Below, one piece after another: positions 25,278 through 34,497 of a stretch of 64,000 nt of DNA. The DNA comes from Paractinoplanes tereljensis. GTDB taxonomy: Bacteria; Actinomycetota; Actinomycetes; Mycobacteriales; Micromonosporaceae. The stretch is taken from positions 248,001 to 312,000 of the forward strand of contig NZ_BOMY01000013.1 of NCBI RefSeq assembly GCF_016862435.1, given 5' to 3'. The notes under the pieces were generated by a model that saw only the letters and a list, made by a program, of their open reading frames with translations, did no database searches and had not been told where the DNA came from. The position numbers and the translations under genes are program-made. How positions within the stretch are numbered: the stretch's first letter is position 1; every line of letters starts with the position of its first letter.

Positions 25278-27050
25278 CTAGCGCTTGTAGGTCAGCGTCG
25301 CCGTGACCTTCGAGTTACCGGCCAGGTCGTACGCCCGGACCTGGACCTTGATGTTGTTCTTCGGGTACTTGCTGGCGACGAAGGTGAACGGGGTCTTGGT
25401 GGTGCTGTGCTGCTGCACCACCTTGCCGTTGACCAGCAGTTGGTAGGCCTTGATGCCGTACTTGTCGGATCCGGTGTAGTACACCTTCACGGTGCCCTTG
25501 ATCTTCGACTTGTTCTTGGGCGCCTTGGTGATCTTCACGGTCGGAGCGGTGTTGTCCGCGATCATCGTCCGCGTGTAGATCTTGAGGTTGCCGGCCTTGT
25601 CGTAGATCCGGTACTGGGCGGTCACGGTGCCGCTCCAGGTGCCCGGGTTCCACTTGACCGCGAACGGCGCCTTGTACGTTCCGGTGCGGTAGGTCCCGTT
25701 GATGTACAGCGACACGTTCCGGATGCCGGACCAGTCGTCGGTCAGCTTGTAGGGCGTGAACGTGAGCGGCCCGCGAACCTTCCAGTTCTGCCCCGGCGTG
25801 AGGCCGACGATGGCCGGCGGCGTGGTGTCGGTGCCGACCTGGAGGGCGCGGTCCGCGCTGACCTTGCCCCAGGTCACCCAGGAGCCGATCGGCGTCGAGC
25901 TGACCTGGATCGCGTTCAGGATCGACCAGCCGGTGTAGCCCGGCCGGTGCGACTTGATCAGTCCGGCGATGCCGGAGACGATCGGGGCGGAGAACGACGT
26001 ACCCGGCTCGCCGGTGTTGTAGTTGCCGTTCACGTCCATGCCGGTGACGATGCCCGGCGCCGCGACGTCGACCCACTTGGTGCTGCCGTTGAAGTTCGAG
26101 AACGACGCCTTGTCGGTGGTGCCGGCGGTGCAGGTCGGGTCGTTGGCGAAGTTCGGGCAGCGGTTGGTGGCACCGACCGCGAGCACGTCGGTGTAACCGG
26201 CCGGGTAGTTGATCGTCGACGAGTTGTCGTTGCCGGCCGCGGCCACGACCAGTACGGCGGACGCGTTCGCGTAGGCGATCGCGTCGGCCAGCGTCTGGCT
26301 GTACCCGGTGCCGCCGAGCGACAGGTTGATGATCTTCGCGCCCTGGCCGACCGCCCAGGTGATGCCCTTGGCGATCGTGCTGTCGTAGCCGCTGCCGCTG
26401 TTGTCGAGCACCTTCACCGGGAGGATCGCGCAGCCCCAGCAGACGCCGGCCATGCCCTGGTTGTTGTTGCCCCGGGCCGCGATCAGCGACGCGACAGTGG
26501 TGCCGTGACCGAAGTCGTCGGCCGCCTCGGTGTCGTTGTTGACGAAGTCGTAACCGCCCAGCACGGCGCCGGTCAGGTCACCCGTCATCGTCACGCCGGT
26601 GTCGATCACGGCGATCTTGACGACCTCGCCCGTGGTCGTGTCCCAGGCGGTCGGCACCCCGACCTCCTTGAGCTCGGGCTGCAGGTTCTCGGTGTAGATC
26701 GGGTCGTTCGGCGTGACCTCGGCGACCTTGCGCACGCGGTCGGTCTCGACGTAGGCGACGGTGGGGTCGCTGCGCAGGGCCGAGATCAGCGCGGCACTCC
26801 GCGCGGCCGGCACCTGCAGGGTGGAAGCGTTGAGGGCGCCGAGCGCCGAGGAACGCACACCGGCGGCCGCGTACTTCTGGACGGCACTCGCCGACGTGGC
26901 GCCGGACTTGTAACCGACGATCAGGTGGACCGGCGCGGCCGAGGCGGTGGTGGTCTCGGCGGCCTGGGCCAAGGTAGCGACGCTCGTCATGGTGACGACG
27001 ACCGCTGTGGAGATCAAACCGACGGTAATCCGTCGCTTGGTGAGCTGCAT
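25278..27050 (-). CDS. secreted subtilisin-like serine protease with inhibitor pro-domain and two Ig-like domains
   Basis: S8 protease of 590 aa. It has a signal peptide (MQLTKRRITVGLISTAVVVTMTSVATLAQA), then an I9-like pro-domain (VHLIVGYKSGATSASAVQKY...). The catalytic domain has Asp (AVIDTGVTM), His (FGHGTTVAS), Asn (VAAAGNDN) and Ser (GTSFSAPIVSG). Two C-terminal Ig-like domains follow from about residue 400, each with the bacterial Ig pattern ending in YDKAGN or YDLAGNS. It shares a distinctive VCWxCxILPVKVLD segment with the downstream paralogue. ATG 27050 starts the signal peptide, with GGGGGAGG 11 bp upstream. Confidence 0.9.
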   Translation of the reverse strand: MQLTKRRITVGLISTAVVVTMTSVATLAQAAETTTASAAPVHLIVGYKSGATSASAVQKYAAAGVRSSALGALNASTLQVPAARSAALISALRSDPTVAYVETDRVRKVAEVTPNDPIYTENLQPELKEVGVPTAWDTTTGEVVKIAVIDTGVTMTGDLTGAVLGGYDFVNNDTEAADDFGHGTTVASLIAARGNNNQGMAGVCWGCAILPVKVLDNSGSGYDSTIAKGITWAVGQGAKIINLSLGGTGYSQTLADAIAYANASAVLVVAAAGNDNSSTINYPAGYTDVLAVGATNRCPNFANDPTCTAGTTDKASFSNFNGSTKWVDVAAPGIVTGMDVNGNYNTGEPGTSFSAPIVSGIAGLIKSHRPGYTGWSILNAIQVSSTPIGSWVTWGKVSADRALQVGTDTTPPAIVGLTPGQNWKVRGPLTFTPYKLTDDWSGIRNVSLYINGTYRTGTYKAPFAVKWNPGTWSGTVTAQYRIYDKAGNLKIYTRTMIADNTAPTVKITKAPKNKSKIKGTVKVYYTGSDKYGIKAYQLLVNGKVVQQHSTTKTPFTFVASKYPKNNIKVQVRAYDLAGNSKVTATLTYKR

Positions 27051-27147
27051 GAAAGCTCGTGCCTCCCCCGTAGATATGGCGGAGCCAGGGTAAAGGCCCA
27101 TCGGCCAGATGCAATGGCCTGTTTCACTCTGCGGGATCTTGTGCCAT

Positions 27148-27181
27148 TGAGCTGCTGGATGCCGTCCTCTACTGTTCCGCT
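27148..27181 (+). promoter_or_regulatory. leaderless promoter of the LCP gene
   Basis: TTGAGC (27148-27153), 17-bp spacer, TACTGT (27171-27176), then 5 nt to the GTG at 27182. Transcription is expected to begin at the start codon itself. Confidence 0.6.
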
Positions 27182-28267
27182 GTGCGGAACAGGAAGCTGA
27201 TGTGGTGGGTCGCCGGTGCGATCGCCGTCGTGCTGCTGGGCGGCGGCGGGATAGCGCTGGCCGTCTCCCGCGGCTCCGAAAAGCCCCAGGCCGCCCCACC
27301 ATCGAGCGCACCCCCCACGTCGGCCGCCCCGACCACCCCACCACCTTCGCCGGGCGCCGACATCACCGGTCCGCTCGATCTGGTGCTGCTCGGCGTCGAC
27401 ACCCGGGTCACGATTCCCGACTGGGAACCGCACTCCGACGCGATCATGCTGCTGCATGTCGACAAGGGACTGAAGTCGGCGTACCTCTACTCGCTGCCGC
27501 GCGACCTGCGGGTGAAGATGCCGGCGTTCGCGAAGGCCGGGTTCGGCGGTGGCACCTACAAGCTGACCGAGGCGATGAGCCGCGGGTCGCGGGTGCCGGG
27601 GTCGAAGAAGACAAATGTCAAGCAGGGTTACGAACTGCTCACCAAGACGCTGACCGCCTATACCGGGATCAAGCAGTTCCAGGCCGGCGCGATCCTCAAC
27701 TTCGGCGGGCTCGACAAGCTGGTCGACCAACTCGGCGGCATCGACCTGACGATCGACCAGAAGGTGTCGTCTCATCACCGCAAACCGGACGGATCGCTGC
27801 GACCGCTGGTCGGCGGGGAGTACCAGGGACCGGCCGCGGTCTACCTGCCGGGGAAGCGGCATCTGGTGGGCTGGCAGGCGATCGACTACGCCCGGCAGCG
27901 GTACGGATTGCCGGACGGCGACTACGACCGGCAGCGGCACCAGCGGCAGATGGTCCGGGAGATTCTCGGCAAGGCGATGGACCAGGGCCTGGCGTCCGAC
28001 TCGGCCAAGCTGGAGGGGGTCATCACGGCGCTGGGCGAGACGCTGGTCTACGTGGGCGGTCGCACCCCGCTGGAGTACGCGTACGCACTGCGCGACCTGG
28101 AACCGTCGAAGATCACGCTGGTCGGGCTGCCGGGCAACGGGGTGGGCGGCGGCAGCGGTTACCTCGGCGAGGCACTGACCGCCGAGGGCAAGGGCTTCCT
28201 GACCGCGCTCACCAAGGGACAGGCCCCGGCTTACCTGGCCAAACACCCGAAACTGGTCAATAAGTAG
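27182..28267 (+). CDS. LCP (LytR-CpsA-Psr) family cell-envelope glycopolymer ligase
   Basis: Membrane-anchored enzyme of 361 aa that attaches wall glycopolymers to peptidoglycan. It has one N-terminal helix (LMWWVAGAIAVVLLGGGGIALAV), a Pro/Ser-rich linker and the LCP domain. The domain shows LDLVLLGVDTR, SDAIMLLHVD, YLYSLPRDLRVKMP and the late motif WQAIDYARQRYGLPDGDYDRQRHQRQMV, whose Arg/Asp residues hold the polyprenyl pyrophosphate. It has no ribosome-binding site because the promoter is leaderless. It converges on the M1 peptidase gene with an 11-bp overlap. Confidence 0.93.
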   Translation: MRNRKLMWWVAGAIAVVLLGGGGIALAVSRGSEKPQAAPPSSAPPTSAAPTTPPPSPGADITGPLDLVLLGVDTRVTIPDWEPHSDAIMLLHVDKGLKSAYLYSLPRDLRVKMPAFAKAGFGGGTYKLTEAMSRGSRVPGSKKTNVKQGYELLTKTLTAYTGIKQFQAGAILNFGGLDKLVDQLGGIDLTIDQKVSSHHRKPDGSLRPLVGGEYQGPAAVYLPGKRHLVGWQAIDYARQRYGLPDGDYDRQRHQRQMVREILGKAMDQGLASDSAKLEGVITALGETLVYVGGRTPLEYAYALRDLEPSKITLVGLPGNGVGGGSGYLGEALTAEGKGFLTALTKGQAPAYLAKHPKLVNK

Positions 28268-29660
28268 GTTTTTTGGTGCCGTACAGCCAGGCCTGGAAGA
28301 ACGCGTCCAGGTTCTTGCCGGAGACCTTCTCGGCCAGCGCGATCAGGTCGGCGGTGTTCGCGTTGCCGTTCCGGTGCTGGCTGGTCCAGGTGGTCAGCAA
28401 CTTGGCGAAGGCCTTGTCGCCGATGGTCTTGCGCAGGGCGTAGACGGTCATCCCGCCGCGGTCGTAGACCGCACTGCCGAACAGATGGGCCACGCCGGGA
28501 TTGCCCGGCGCCTGCGCCCAGTCGAAGGACCGGTAGGTGCGGTCGAAGCTGTCCTTCAGCGGGACGTCCAGGTCATGTTCCTGCCAGAGCCATTCGGCGT
28601 ACGTCGCGAAGCCCTCGTTCAGCCAGATGTCCTGCCACTTCTCCAGCGCCACGCTGTCGCCGAACCACTGGTGGGCCAGTTCGTGCGCCACCACGGTGTC
28701 GTTCTCGCCGCCGGAGAAGAACGCGCGACCGTAGGCCGGCCGGGACTGGGTCTCCAGTGCGTACCGGATCCGGGCGTCCTCGACCACGATCCCGCCGTAG
28801 GAGTCGAACGGGTACGGCCCGAACTTGGTCGCCAGGAAGTCGGTGATCTCCCCGGTGCGGGCCAGCGACTTCGCCTCGGCGCTGTCGGCCGCGACCGACT
28901 CGGGCACGGCGGTCACCATCGGCTTGCCGGCGTGCGTGCCGGTGGTCACCCGGTACTGCCCGATGATCACCGTGGACAGGTAACTGGCCAGCGGCGAGCT
29001 CTCGGTCCAGCGCCAGGTCGTCCAGCCACCGGCGCTGGTCCGCGGGCCGGGCACGCCGATGCTGAGCGCCTCGAGGCCGTCCGGCACGGTCATCGCCAGC
29101 TTGAAGGTGGCCTTGTCGGACGGGTGGTCGTTGACCGGGAACCAGGTGCTGGCCGATTCGGGCTGGCCCAGCGCGACCGCGCCGGTGTCGCTGCGTAACC
29201 AGCCACCGTCACCGAGCGTTTCGTTGGCCAGTTGCCCGGGAGTGCCGGCATAGGTGACGACCACGGTGAACGCGGTGCCGTTACGGATGCCGGCGGCCGG
29301 CGTCACCACCAGCTCGTTCCCGTCGGCGGCGGCGGTCGCCTTCCGGCCGTCGACGGTGACCGCGCTGACCTTCAGGCGAGCCAGGTCGAAGTCGAATCGG
29401 GACAGGTCCTGGGTAGCGGTGGCCGCGATGGTCGCCGTACCGGACAAGTAGCCTTTTTTCGGCTCGTAGCGCAGGTTGAGGTCATAGCCGGCGACGTCGT
29501 AGCCGCCGTTGCCGTAGGTCGGAAAATAAGGATCCCCGGCGCCGGGCGCACCCGGCGCGTAGGACGCCGAACTGGCCGAGGCGCGCACCGCCGGGGAACC
29601 CGACGAGGTGCACGCTCCGACCAGGAAAGCCAAAGCTAGGAAAGTCGCTCGACGTCTCAC
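28257..29660 (-). CDS. M1 family metallopeptidase lipoprotein
   Basis: Zinc aminopeptidase-like lipoprotein of 467 aa. A short signal peptide ends in lipobox LVGAC, then the M1 beta-sandwich domain. The catalytic domain has VVAHELAHQWFGDSVALEKWQDIWLNEGFATYAEW (HExxH-x18-E). In place of the GAMEN exopeptidase loop it has YALETQSRP, a form seen in many actinobacterial secreted M1 proteins. There is no C-terminal ERAP-like domain. The GTG at 29660 overlaps the end of guaB3 by 4 bp (GTGA), so it is translated behind a purine gene, an odd pairing. Its substrate is unknown. Confidence 0.9.
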   Translation of the reverse strand: MRRRATFLALAFLVGACTSSGSPAVRASASSASYAPGAPGAGDPYFPTYGNGGYDVAGYDLNLRYEPKKGYLSGTATIAATATQDLSRFDFDLARLKVSAVTVDGRKATAAADGNELVVTPAAGIRNGTAFTVVVTYAGTPGQLANETLGDGGWLRSDTGAVALGQPESASTWFPVNDHPSDKATFKLAMTVPDGLEALSIGVPGPRTSAGGWTTWRWTESSPLASYLSTVIIGQYRVTTGTHAGKPMVTAVPESVAADSAEAKSLARTGEITDFLATKFGPYPFDSYGGIVVEDARIRYALETQSRPAYGRAFFSGGENDTVVAHELAHQWFGDSVALEKWQDIWLNEGFATYAEWLWQEHDLDVPLKDSFDRTYRSFDWAQAPGNPGVAHLFGSAVYDRGGMTVYALRKTIGDKAFAKLLTTWTSQHRNGNANTADLIALAEKVSGKNLDAFFQAWLYGTKKPTY

Positions 29661-30775
29661 TTGTCGAGAACCAGGGCCACCTTCTGGAACTCCTTGACGT
29701 CGCGGTAGCCGCACTTGGCCATCGCACGCCGAAGTCCGCCGAAGAGATTGAGCTGGCCGTCGGCCCGGTTGGCCGGCCCGAACAGCAGCTCCTCGAGGGT
29801 GCCGTCCGGCTCCCCCGCGATGCAGAAACCACCGCGCGGCAGCGACGGGTGGCTGGCCGACGAGTGCCACCAGGCACCGCCGGCCGGGGCGCCCTCGGCC
29901 AGCGACAGCGGCTCGCCCAGCATGACCGCGTCGGCACCGCAGCCGATCGCCTTCGCGATGTCGCCGCTGGTCGAGATGCCACCGTCGGCGATCAGGTGGA
30001 CGTAGCGCCCGCCGGTCTCGTCGAGGTAGTCCCGCCGGGCCGCGGCCGCGTCGGCGATCGCGGTCGCCATCGGCACCCGGATGCCCAGCACCGTGTCGGT
30101 GGTCGACCACTCGTCGGCGCCGACGCCCACGATCACGCCTGCCGCACCCGTACGCATCAAGTGCAGTGCGGTTTTGTAATCCGTGCAACCGCCCACGATC
30201 ACCGGCAGGTCGAGGTCGGCGATGAATTCCTTGAGGTTGAGCGGCTCGTCCGTGGTGGACACGTGCTCGGCGCTGACCAGGGTGCCCTGGATGACGAGCA
30301 GGTCGACGCCCGCGTCGAGCACCACCGGGGCGAGCGCGAGGGTGTGCTGCGGCGACACCCGGACGGCAACGGTGACGCCGCCGTCCCGGATCGTCTTGAC
30401 CCGCTCGGCGATCAGCTCCGGCTTGATCGGCTCGGAGTAGACCTCCTGCAGGCGCTTGGTCGCGTCGGCGTCCTCATCGAGCGACGCCAGCTCCTCGAGG
30501 ATCTTGCGGGGGTCCTCGTAGCGGGTCCACAGTCCTTCCGCGTTGAGCACCCCCAGGCCGCCGAGGCGGCCCAGGGCGACCGCCGACTCCGGGCTCATCG
30601 TGGAGTCGGACGGGTGCGCGACGCACGGGATCTTGAACGGGTAGGCGTCGACCCGCCACTCGGTGGACACGTCGTCCACGTCGCGGGTGCGCCGGCTCGG
30701 GACGATGGCGATGTCGTCCAGGTGGTAACCGCGCTGAGCGGTCTTTCCGAGGCCGATCTCCACGACGTCACGCAT
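29657..30775 (-). CDS. guaB3: GuaB3 family IMP dehydrogenase-related protein
   Basis: TIM-barrel protein of 372 aa related to IMP dehydrogenase/GMP reductase, without CBS domains. Phosphate-binding segments [30 protein letters not shown] are clear. The usual IMPDH catalytic loop (GPGxxCTTR) is replaced by VGVGADEWSTTDTV, so it is not an ordinary IMPDH; GuaB3 proteins have been linked to GMP reductase activity. It lies 54 bp downstream of guaB, as in other actinobacteria. Its ATG is at 30775. Confidence 0.92.
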   Translation of the reverse strand: MRDVVEIGLGKTAQRGYHLDDIAIVPSRRTRDVDDVSTEWRVDAYPFKIPCVAHPSDSTMSPESAVALGRLGGLGVLNAEGLWTRYEDPRKILEELASLDEDADATKRLQEVYSEPIKPELIAERVKTIRDGGVTVAVRVSPQHTLALAPVVLDAGVDLLVIQGTLVSAEHVSTTDEPLNLKEFIADLDLPVIVGGCTDYKTALHLMRTGAAGVIVGVGADEWSTTDTVLGIRVPMATAIADAAAARRDYLDETGGRYVHLIADGGISTSGDIAKAIGCGADAVMLGEPLSLAEGAPAGGAWWHSSASHPSLPRGGFCIAGEPDGTLEELLFGPANRADGQLNLFGGLRRAMAKCGYRDVKEFQKVALVLDK

Positions 30776-30829
30776 ATCAGGGCCTGCCTTTAGTCCGCTC
30801 TAGGGTGGCGGTGGGGTGGTTGGACGGGC

Positions 30830-32326
<1,497 letters not shown>

Positions 32327-32341
32327 CTAACTGCCGGAAGA

Positions 32342-32365
32342 CGGATGGTTCATCGTACCCATCCG
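32342..32365. promoter_or_regulatory. candidate operator at the guaB promoter
   Basis: Perfect 7-bp inverted repeat CGGATGG/CCATCCG with a 10-bp spacer that contains TACGAT (minus strand 32357-32352), a plausible guaB -10. A dimeric repressor bound here would cover the promoter. The repressor is not identified, and the region is divergent with the DUF5319 gene. Confidence 0.4.
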
Positions 32366-32439
32366 CCGAGGGCGCTCTCGTGCGACGGACAGGACGTGCG
32401 GGCCAGCACACATCCGTTCGGGGTGAGTACGGTAAGGGG

Positions 32440-32835
32440 GTGCAGGATGAGCCCATTGACCCGTTCAACGGTGACCCGAGTGACCCGGCCGCCGGCCTCG
32501 AAGATCTCGGTGACGACGCGGAGAACGAGCCGCTGACCGAGGCCGAACGGCAGGACGTGCTCGAGGACCTCAGTGACCTGGAGATCTACCAGGCGCTGCT
32601 GAGTCCCACCGGCATCCGTGGGCTGGTCATCGAGTGCGAGGACTGCCACGAGCCGCACTATTTCGACTGGGACCTGCTCCGCGGCAACCTGCGTCACCTG
32701 CTGTCGAGCGGGCGCCCGCGGGTGCACGAGCCGGCCTACGACCCGGACCCCGACCACTACGTGACGTGGGAATACGCGCGTGGTTACGCCGACGGCGTAC
32801 ACGACACGCTGACCGAAGGGACCGACGACGAATAG
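32440..32835 (+). CDS. DUF5319 family protein
   Basis: Acidic protein of 131 aa of the actinobacterial family found next to guaB (the Rv3412 type). It has a disordered Asp/Glu-rich start and a helical segment (LTEAERQDVLEDLSDLEIYQALLSP). A conserved core carries GLVIECEDCHEPHYFDWDLLRGNL, whose CxxCxxxH could bind metal, and the C-terminal YVTWEYARGYADGVHDTL. TACGGT (32428-32433) lies 6 nt before the GTG, so transcription is probably leaderless. Its function is unknown. It is divergent from guaB. Confidence 0.85.
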   Translation: MQDEPIDPFNGDPSDPAAGLEDLGDDAENEPLTEAERQDVLEDLSDLEIYQALLSPTGIRGLVIECEDCHEPHYFDWDLLRGNLRHLLSSGRPRVHEPAYDPDPDHYVTWEYARGYADGVHDTLTEGTDDE

Positions 32836-32859
32836 CAGTCGCCGGTCCCCGCAGCGTTA

Positions 32860-33708
32860 TTAAGCGACCAGCCCAGCCCGGAAACCTGCCGCCACCGCGT
32901 GCGCACGGTCGCGCGCACCCAGCTTGCGGAACAACCGGCGAGCGTGGGTCTTCACGGTGTCCTCCGAGACGAACAGCTCCCGGCCGATCTCCGCGTTGCT
33001 CTTACCGTCGGCCATCCCCCGCAGCACCTGCAACTCCCGCTCGGTGAGCGTGAGCCGCCGCCCGGCCGGGGCCGGATCGGCCACCCCGACCTGGGTCTCG
33101 TTGCCCGGCCAGGCCACCATCGGCCGACCGGTCGCCGGGTCGATCGGAGCGTCGCCACGCTGGGCGGGCACCATCGGCGAGTTGGGGAGCATGGCCGGGA
33201 CGCCACCGGAGTTCGGCGACCCCATCGGCAGGCCGTTCTGGTAGGCGGCCCGGGCCGCCGGTGAGTTGTTGTTGCGCGCGCCGCCGGCGACCCCCGCCGG
33301 CTGCGCGTTGGTTCCATTGATCGGCATGCCCTGCGGCCGCACCGGGAGCAGCAGCAGGAGAAGGGCCTTGGCGACGACACTGACCAGGTCGTGTTCGACG
33401 CCGCGGATGACGCCGCGGGCACCGGCCGCGACAGCCGCCGCGGCCACTCGCGGGTCTTCGGCACCGAAGAGCACCAACTGTGCCTGGGGGGCACGGGCAA
33501 GCACGCGTCGGGTGAAACCGACGCTGTCGGGACGGGTCACGGCGGTGTCGGCGAGGACCACTTCGGCCGGCCGTTCAGCCAGCCGGATCATGGCCTCAGT
33601 CTCGCTGACCGCGGTCCGGACGACGCCGGTCATGCCCAGCCGGGCCGCGGTGGACGCGACGGTCTGGGCCGCCAGCGGGGTACGGACGCACACGAGGACG
33701 GTACGCAC
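32860..33708 (-). CDS. bldM: BldM-like orphan response regulator with degenerate receiver
   Basis: LuxR-type regulator of 282 aa. The DNA-binding domain LTLTERELQVLRGMADGKSNAEIGRELFVSEDTVKTHARRLFRKLGARDRAHAVAAGFRAGLVA matches BldM of Streptomyces closely, and gene order (next to whiD, near guaB) agrees. The receiver-like N-terminus keeps VVLADT but lacks the acidic pair (VLVCVRTPLAAQ), so phosphorylation is doubtful. About 90 residues of Asn/Pro/Gly-rich linker (NGTNAQPAGVAGGARNNNSP...) separate the halves, absent from the ~200-residue Streptomyces protein. BldM controls aerial development and sporulation there; a role in sporangium development here is inferred. Confidence 0.82.
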   Translation of the reverse strand: MRTVLVCVRTPLAAQTVASTAARLGMTGVVRTAVSETEAMIRLAERPAEVVLADTAVTRPDSVGFTRRVLARAPQAQLVLFGAEDPRVAAAAVAAGARGVIRGVEHDLVSVVAKALLLLLLPVRPQGMPINGTNAQPAGVAGGARNNNSPAARAAYQNGLPMGSPNSGGVPAMLPNSPMVPAQRGDAPIDPATGRPMVAWPGNETQVGVADPAPAGRRLTLTERELQVLRGMADGKSNAEIGRELFVSEDTVKTHARRLFRKLGARDRAHAVAAGFRAGLVA

Positions 33709-33942
33709 AGTGATCCTCCTTCTCTCTCAGAGGAGATCACGCGAGGGCCGCAGCATTACGCGCTTTAGATGGAAAAAATGGGAAAGATCGGTATGACTTG
33801 CTTTGTCGATGTCATGCGGCTGAAGAACACATCGAAAACTCGTGTGTGAGCCGGGGATCACCGGGGTATGAGCGCCCCAGGCCTGAGCATGAAGGCCCCT
33901 CATCACGACACTCCGCGGTGCCGCGCGGGAGGAGGGTGTTTG

Positions 33943-34332
33943 ATGTCGAACGTTCGCAGACTGCCCGGGCCCATCGCTGACCTGTGGGACTGGCAACGAC
34001 TCGGGTTGTGTCGTGGCCGGGACAGTGCGCAGTTCTTCCACCCGGACGGCGAACGCGGGTCGTCCCGCAATCGCCGAGAGGCCAAGGCCAAGACCATGTG
34101 CGGCGCGTGCCCGGTGCGAGCCGAGTGCGCCGCCCACGCACTTGCGGTTAAGGAGCCGTACGGGGTCTGGGGAGGCTTCAGCGAAGCGGAGCGGCTGCGG
34201 CTGCTCGCGGTTGGCTGGGAAGACCTCGCCGACCGTCATCACGGACGCGTCGACCTTGCTCGGCTCGAGGCTCGCCTGGGACGGCCCCACAAGTCGGCCG
34301 TACCGGCACAACGGCAGGCACCCGCGGCCTGA
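33943..34332 (+). CDS. whiD: WhiB-family Fe-S transcription factor, WhiD/WhiB3 type
   Basis: Regulator of 129 aa that carries a 4Fe-4S cluster and acts with the principal sigma factor. The four Cys are LGLCRG, MCGACPVRAEC (C-Xn-C-x2-C-x5-C), followed by the sigma-binding turn EPYGVWGGFSEAER. The segment LPGPIADLWDWQRLGLCRGRDSAQFFHPDGERG identifies the WhiD/WhiB3 subgroup. ATG 33943 has GGGAGGAGGG 6 nt upstream; starts at 33868 lack one. It is divergent from bldM, the arrangement known around whiD/bldM in Streptomyces, where WhiD is needed for spore maturation. Confidence 0.92.
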   Translation: MSNVRRLPGPIADLWDWQRLGLCRGRDSAQFFHPDGERGSSRNRREAKAKTMCGACPVRAECAAHALAVKEPYGVWGGFSEAERLRLLAVGWEDLADRHHGRVDLARLEARLGRPHKSAVPAQRQAPAA

Positions 34333-34363
34333 GGCCGCCGAGCACCAACCATTACCCCGACGA

Positions 34364-34390
34364 CCCGGTCCCCGTACGGGGGCCGGGCTT
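34364..34390 (+). terminator. terminator after whiD
   Basis: Ten-bp stem CCCGGTCCCC/GGGGGCCGGG (one G-U) with GTAC loop, followed by CTTCGTTGTT. Confidence 0.7.
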
Positions 34391-34497
34391 CGTTGTTCGA
34401 CGGTTCTTCAACAACCGCATCGGTGGACATGCAAACCACCGTATGAGCGACTTGCGCATTGGTGTCGGACCGTTAGTGCGTCCTTCAAGCAATGGCA

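Noticed and set aside
34391..34497. A tRNA-like or small RNA structure after whiD
   Set aside because: Contains TTGTT/AACAA and GTTC pieces but no cloverleaf or CCA end; probably only 3' flanking sequence.
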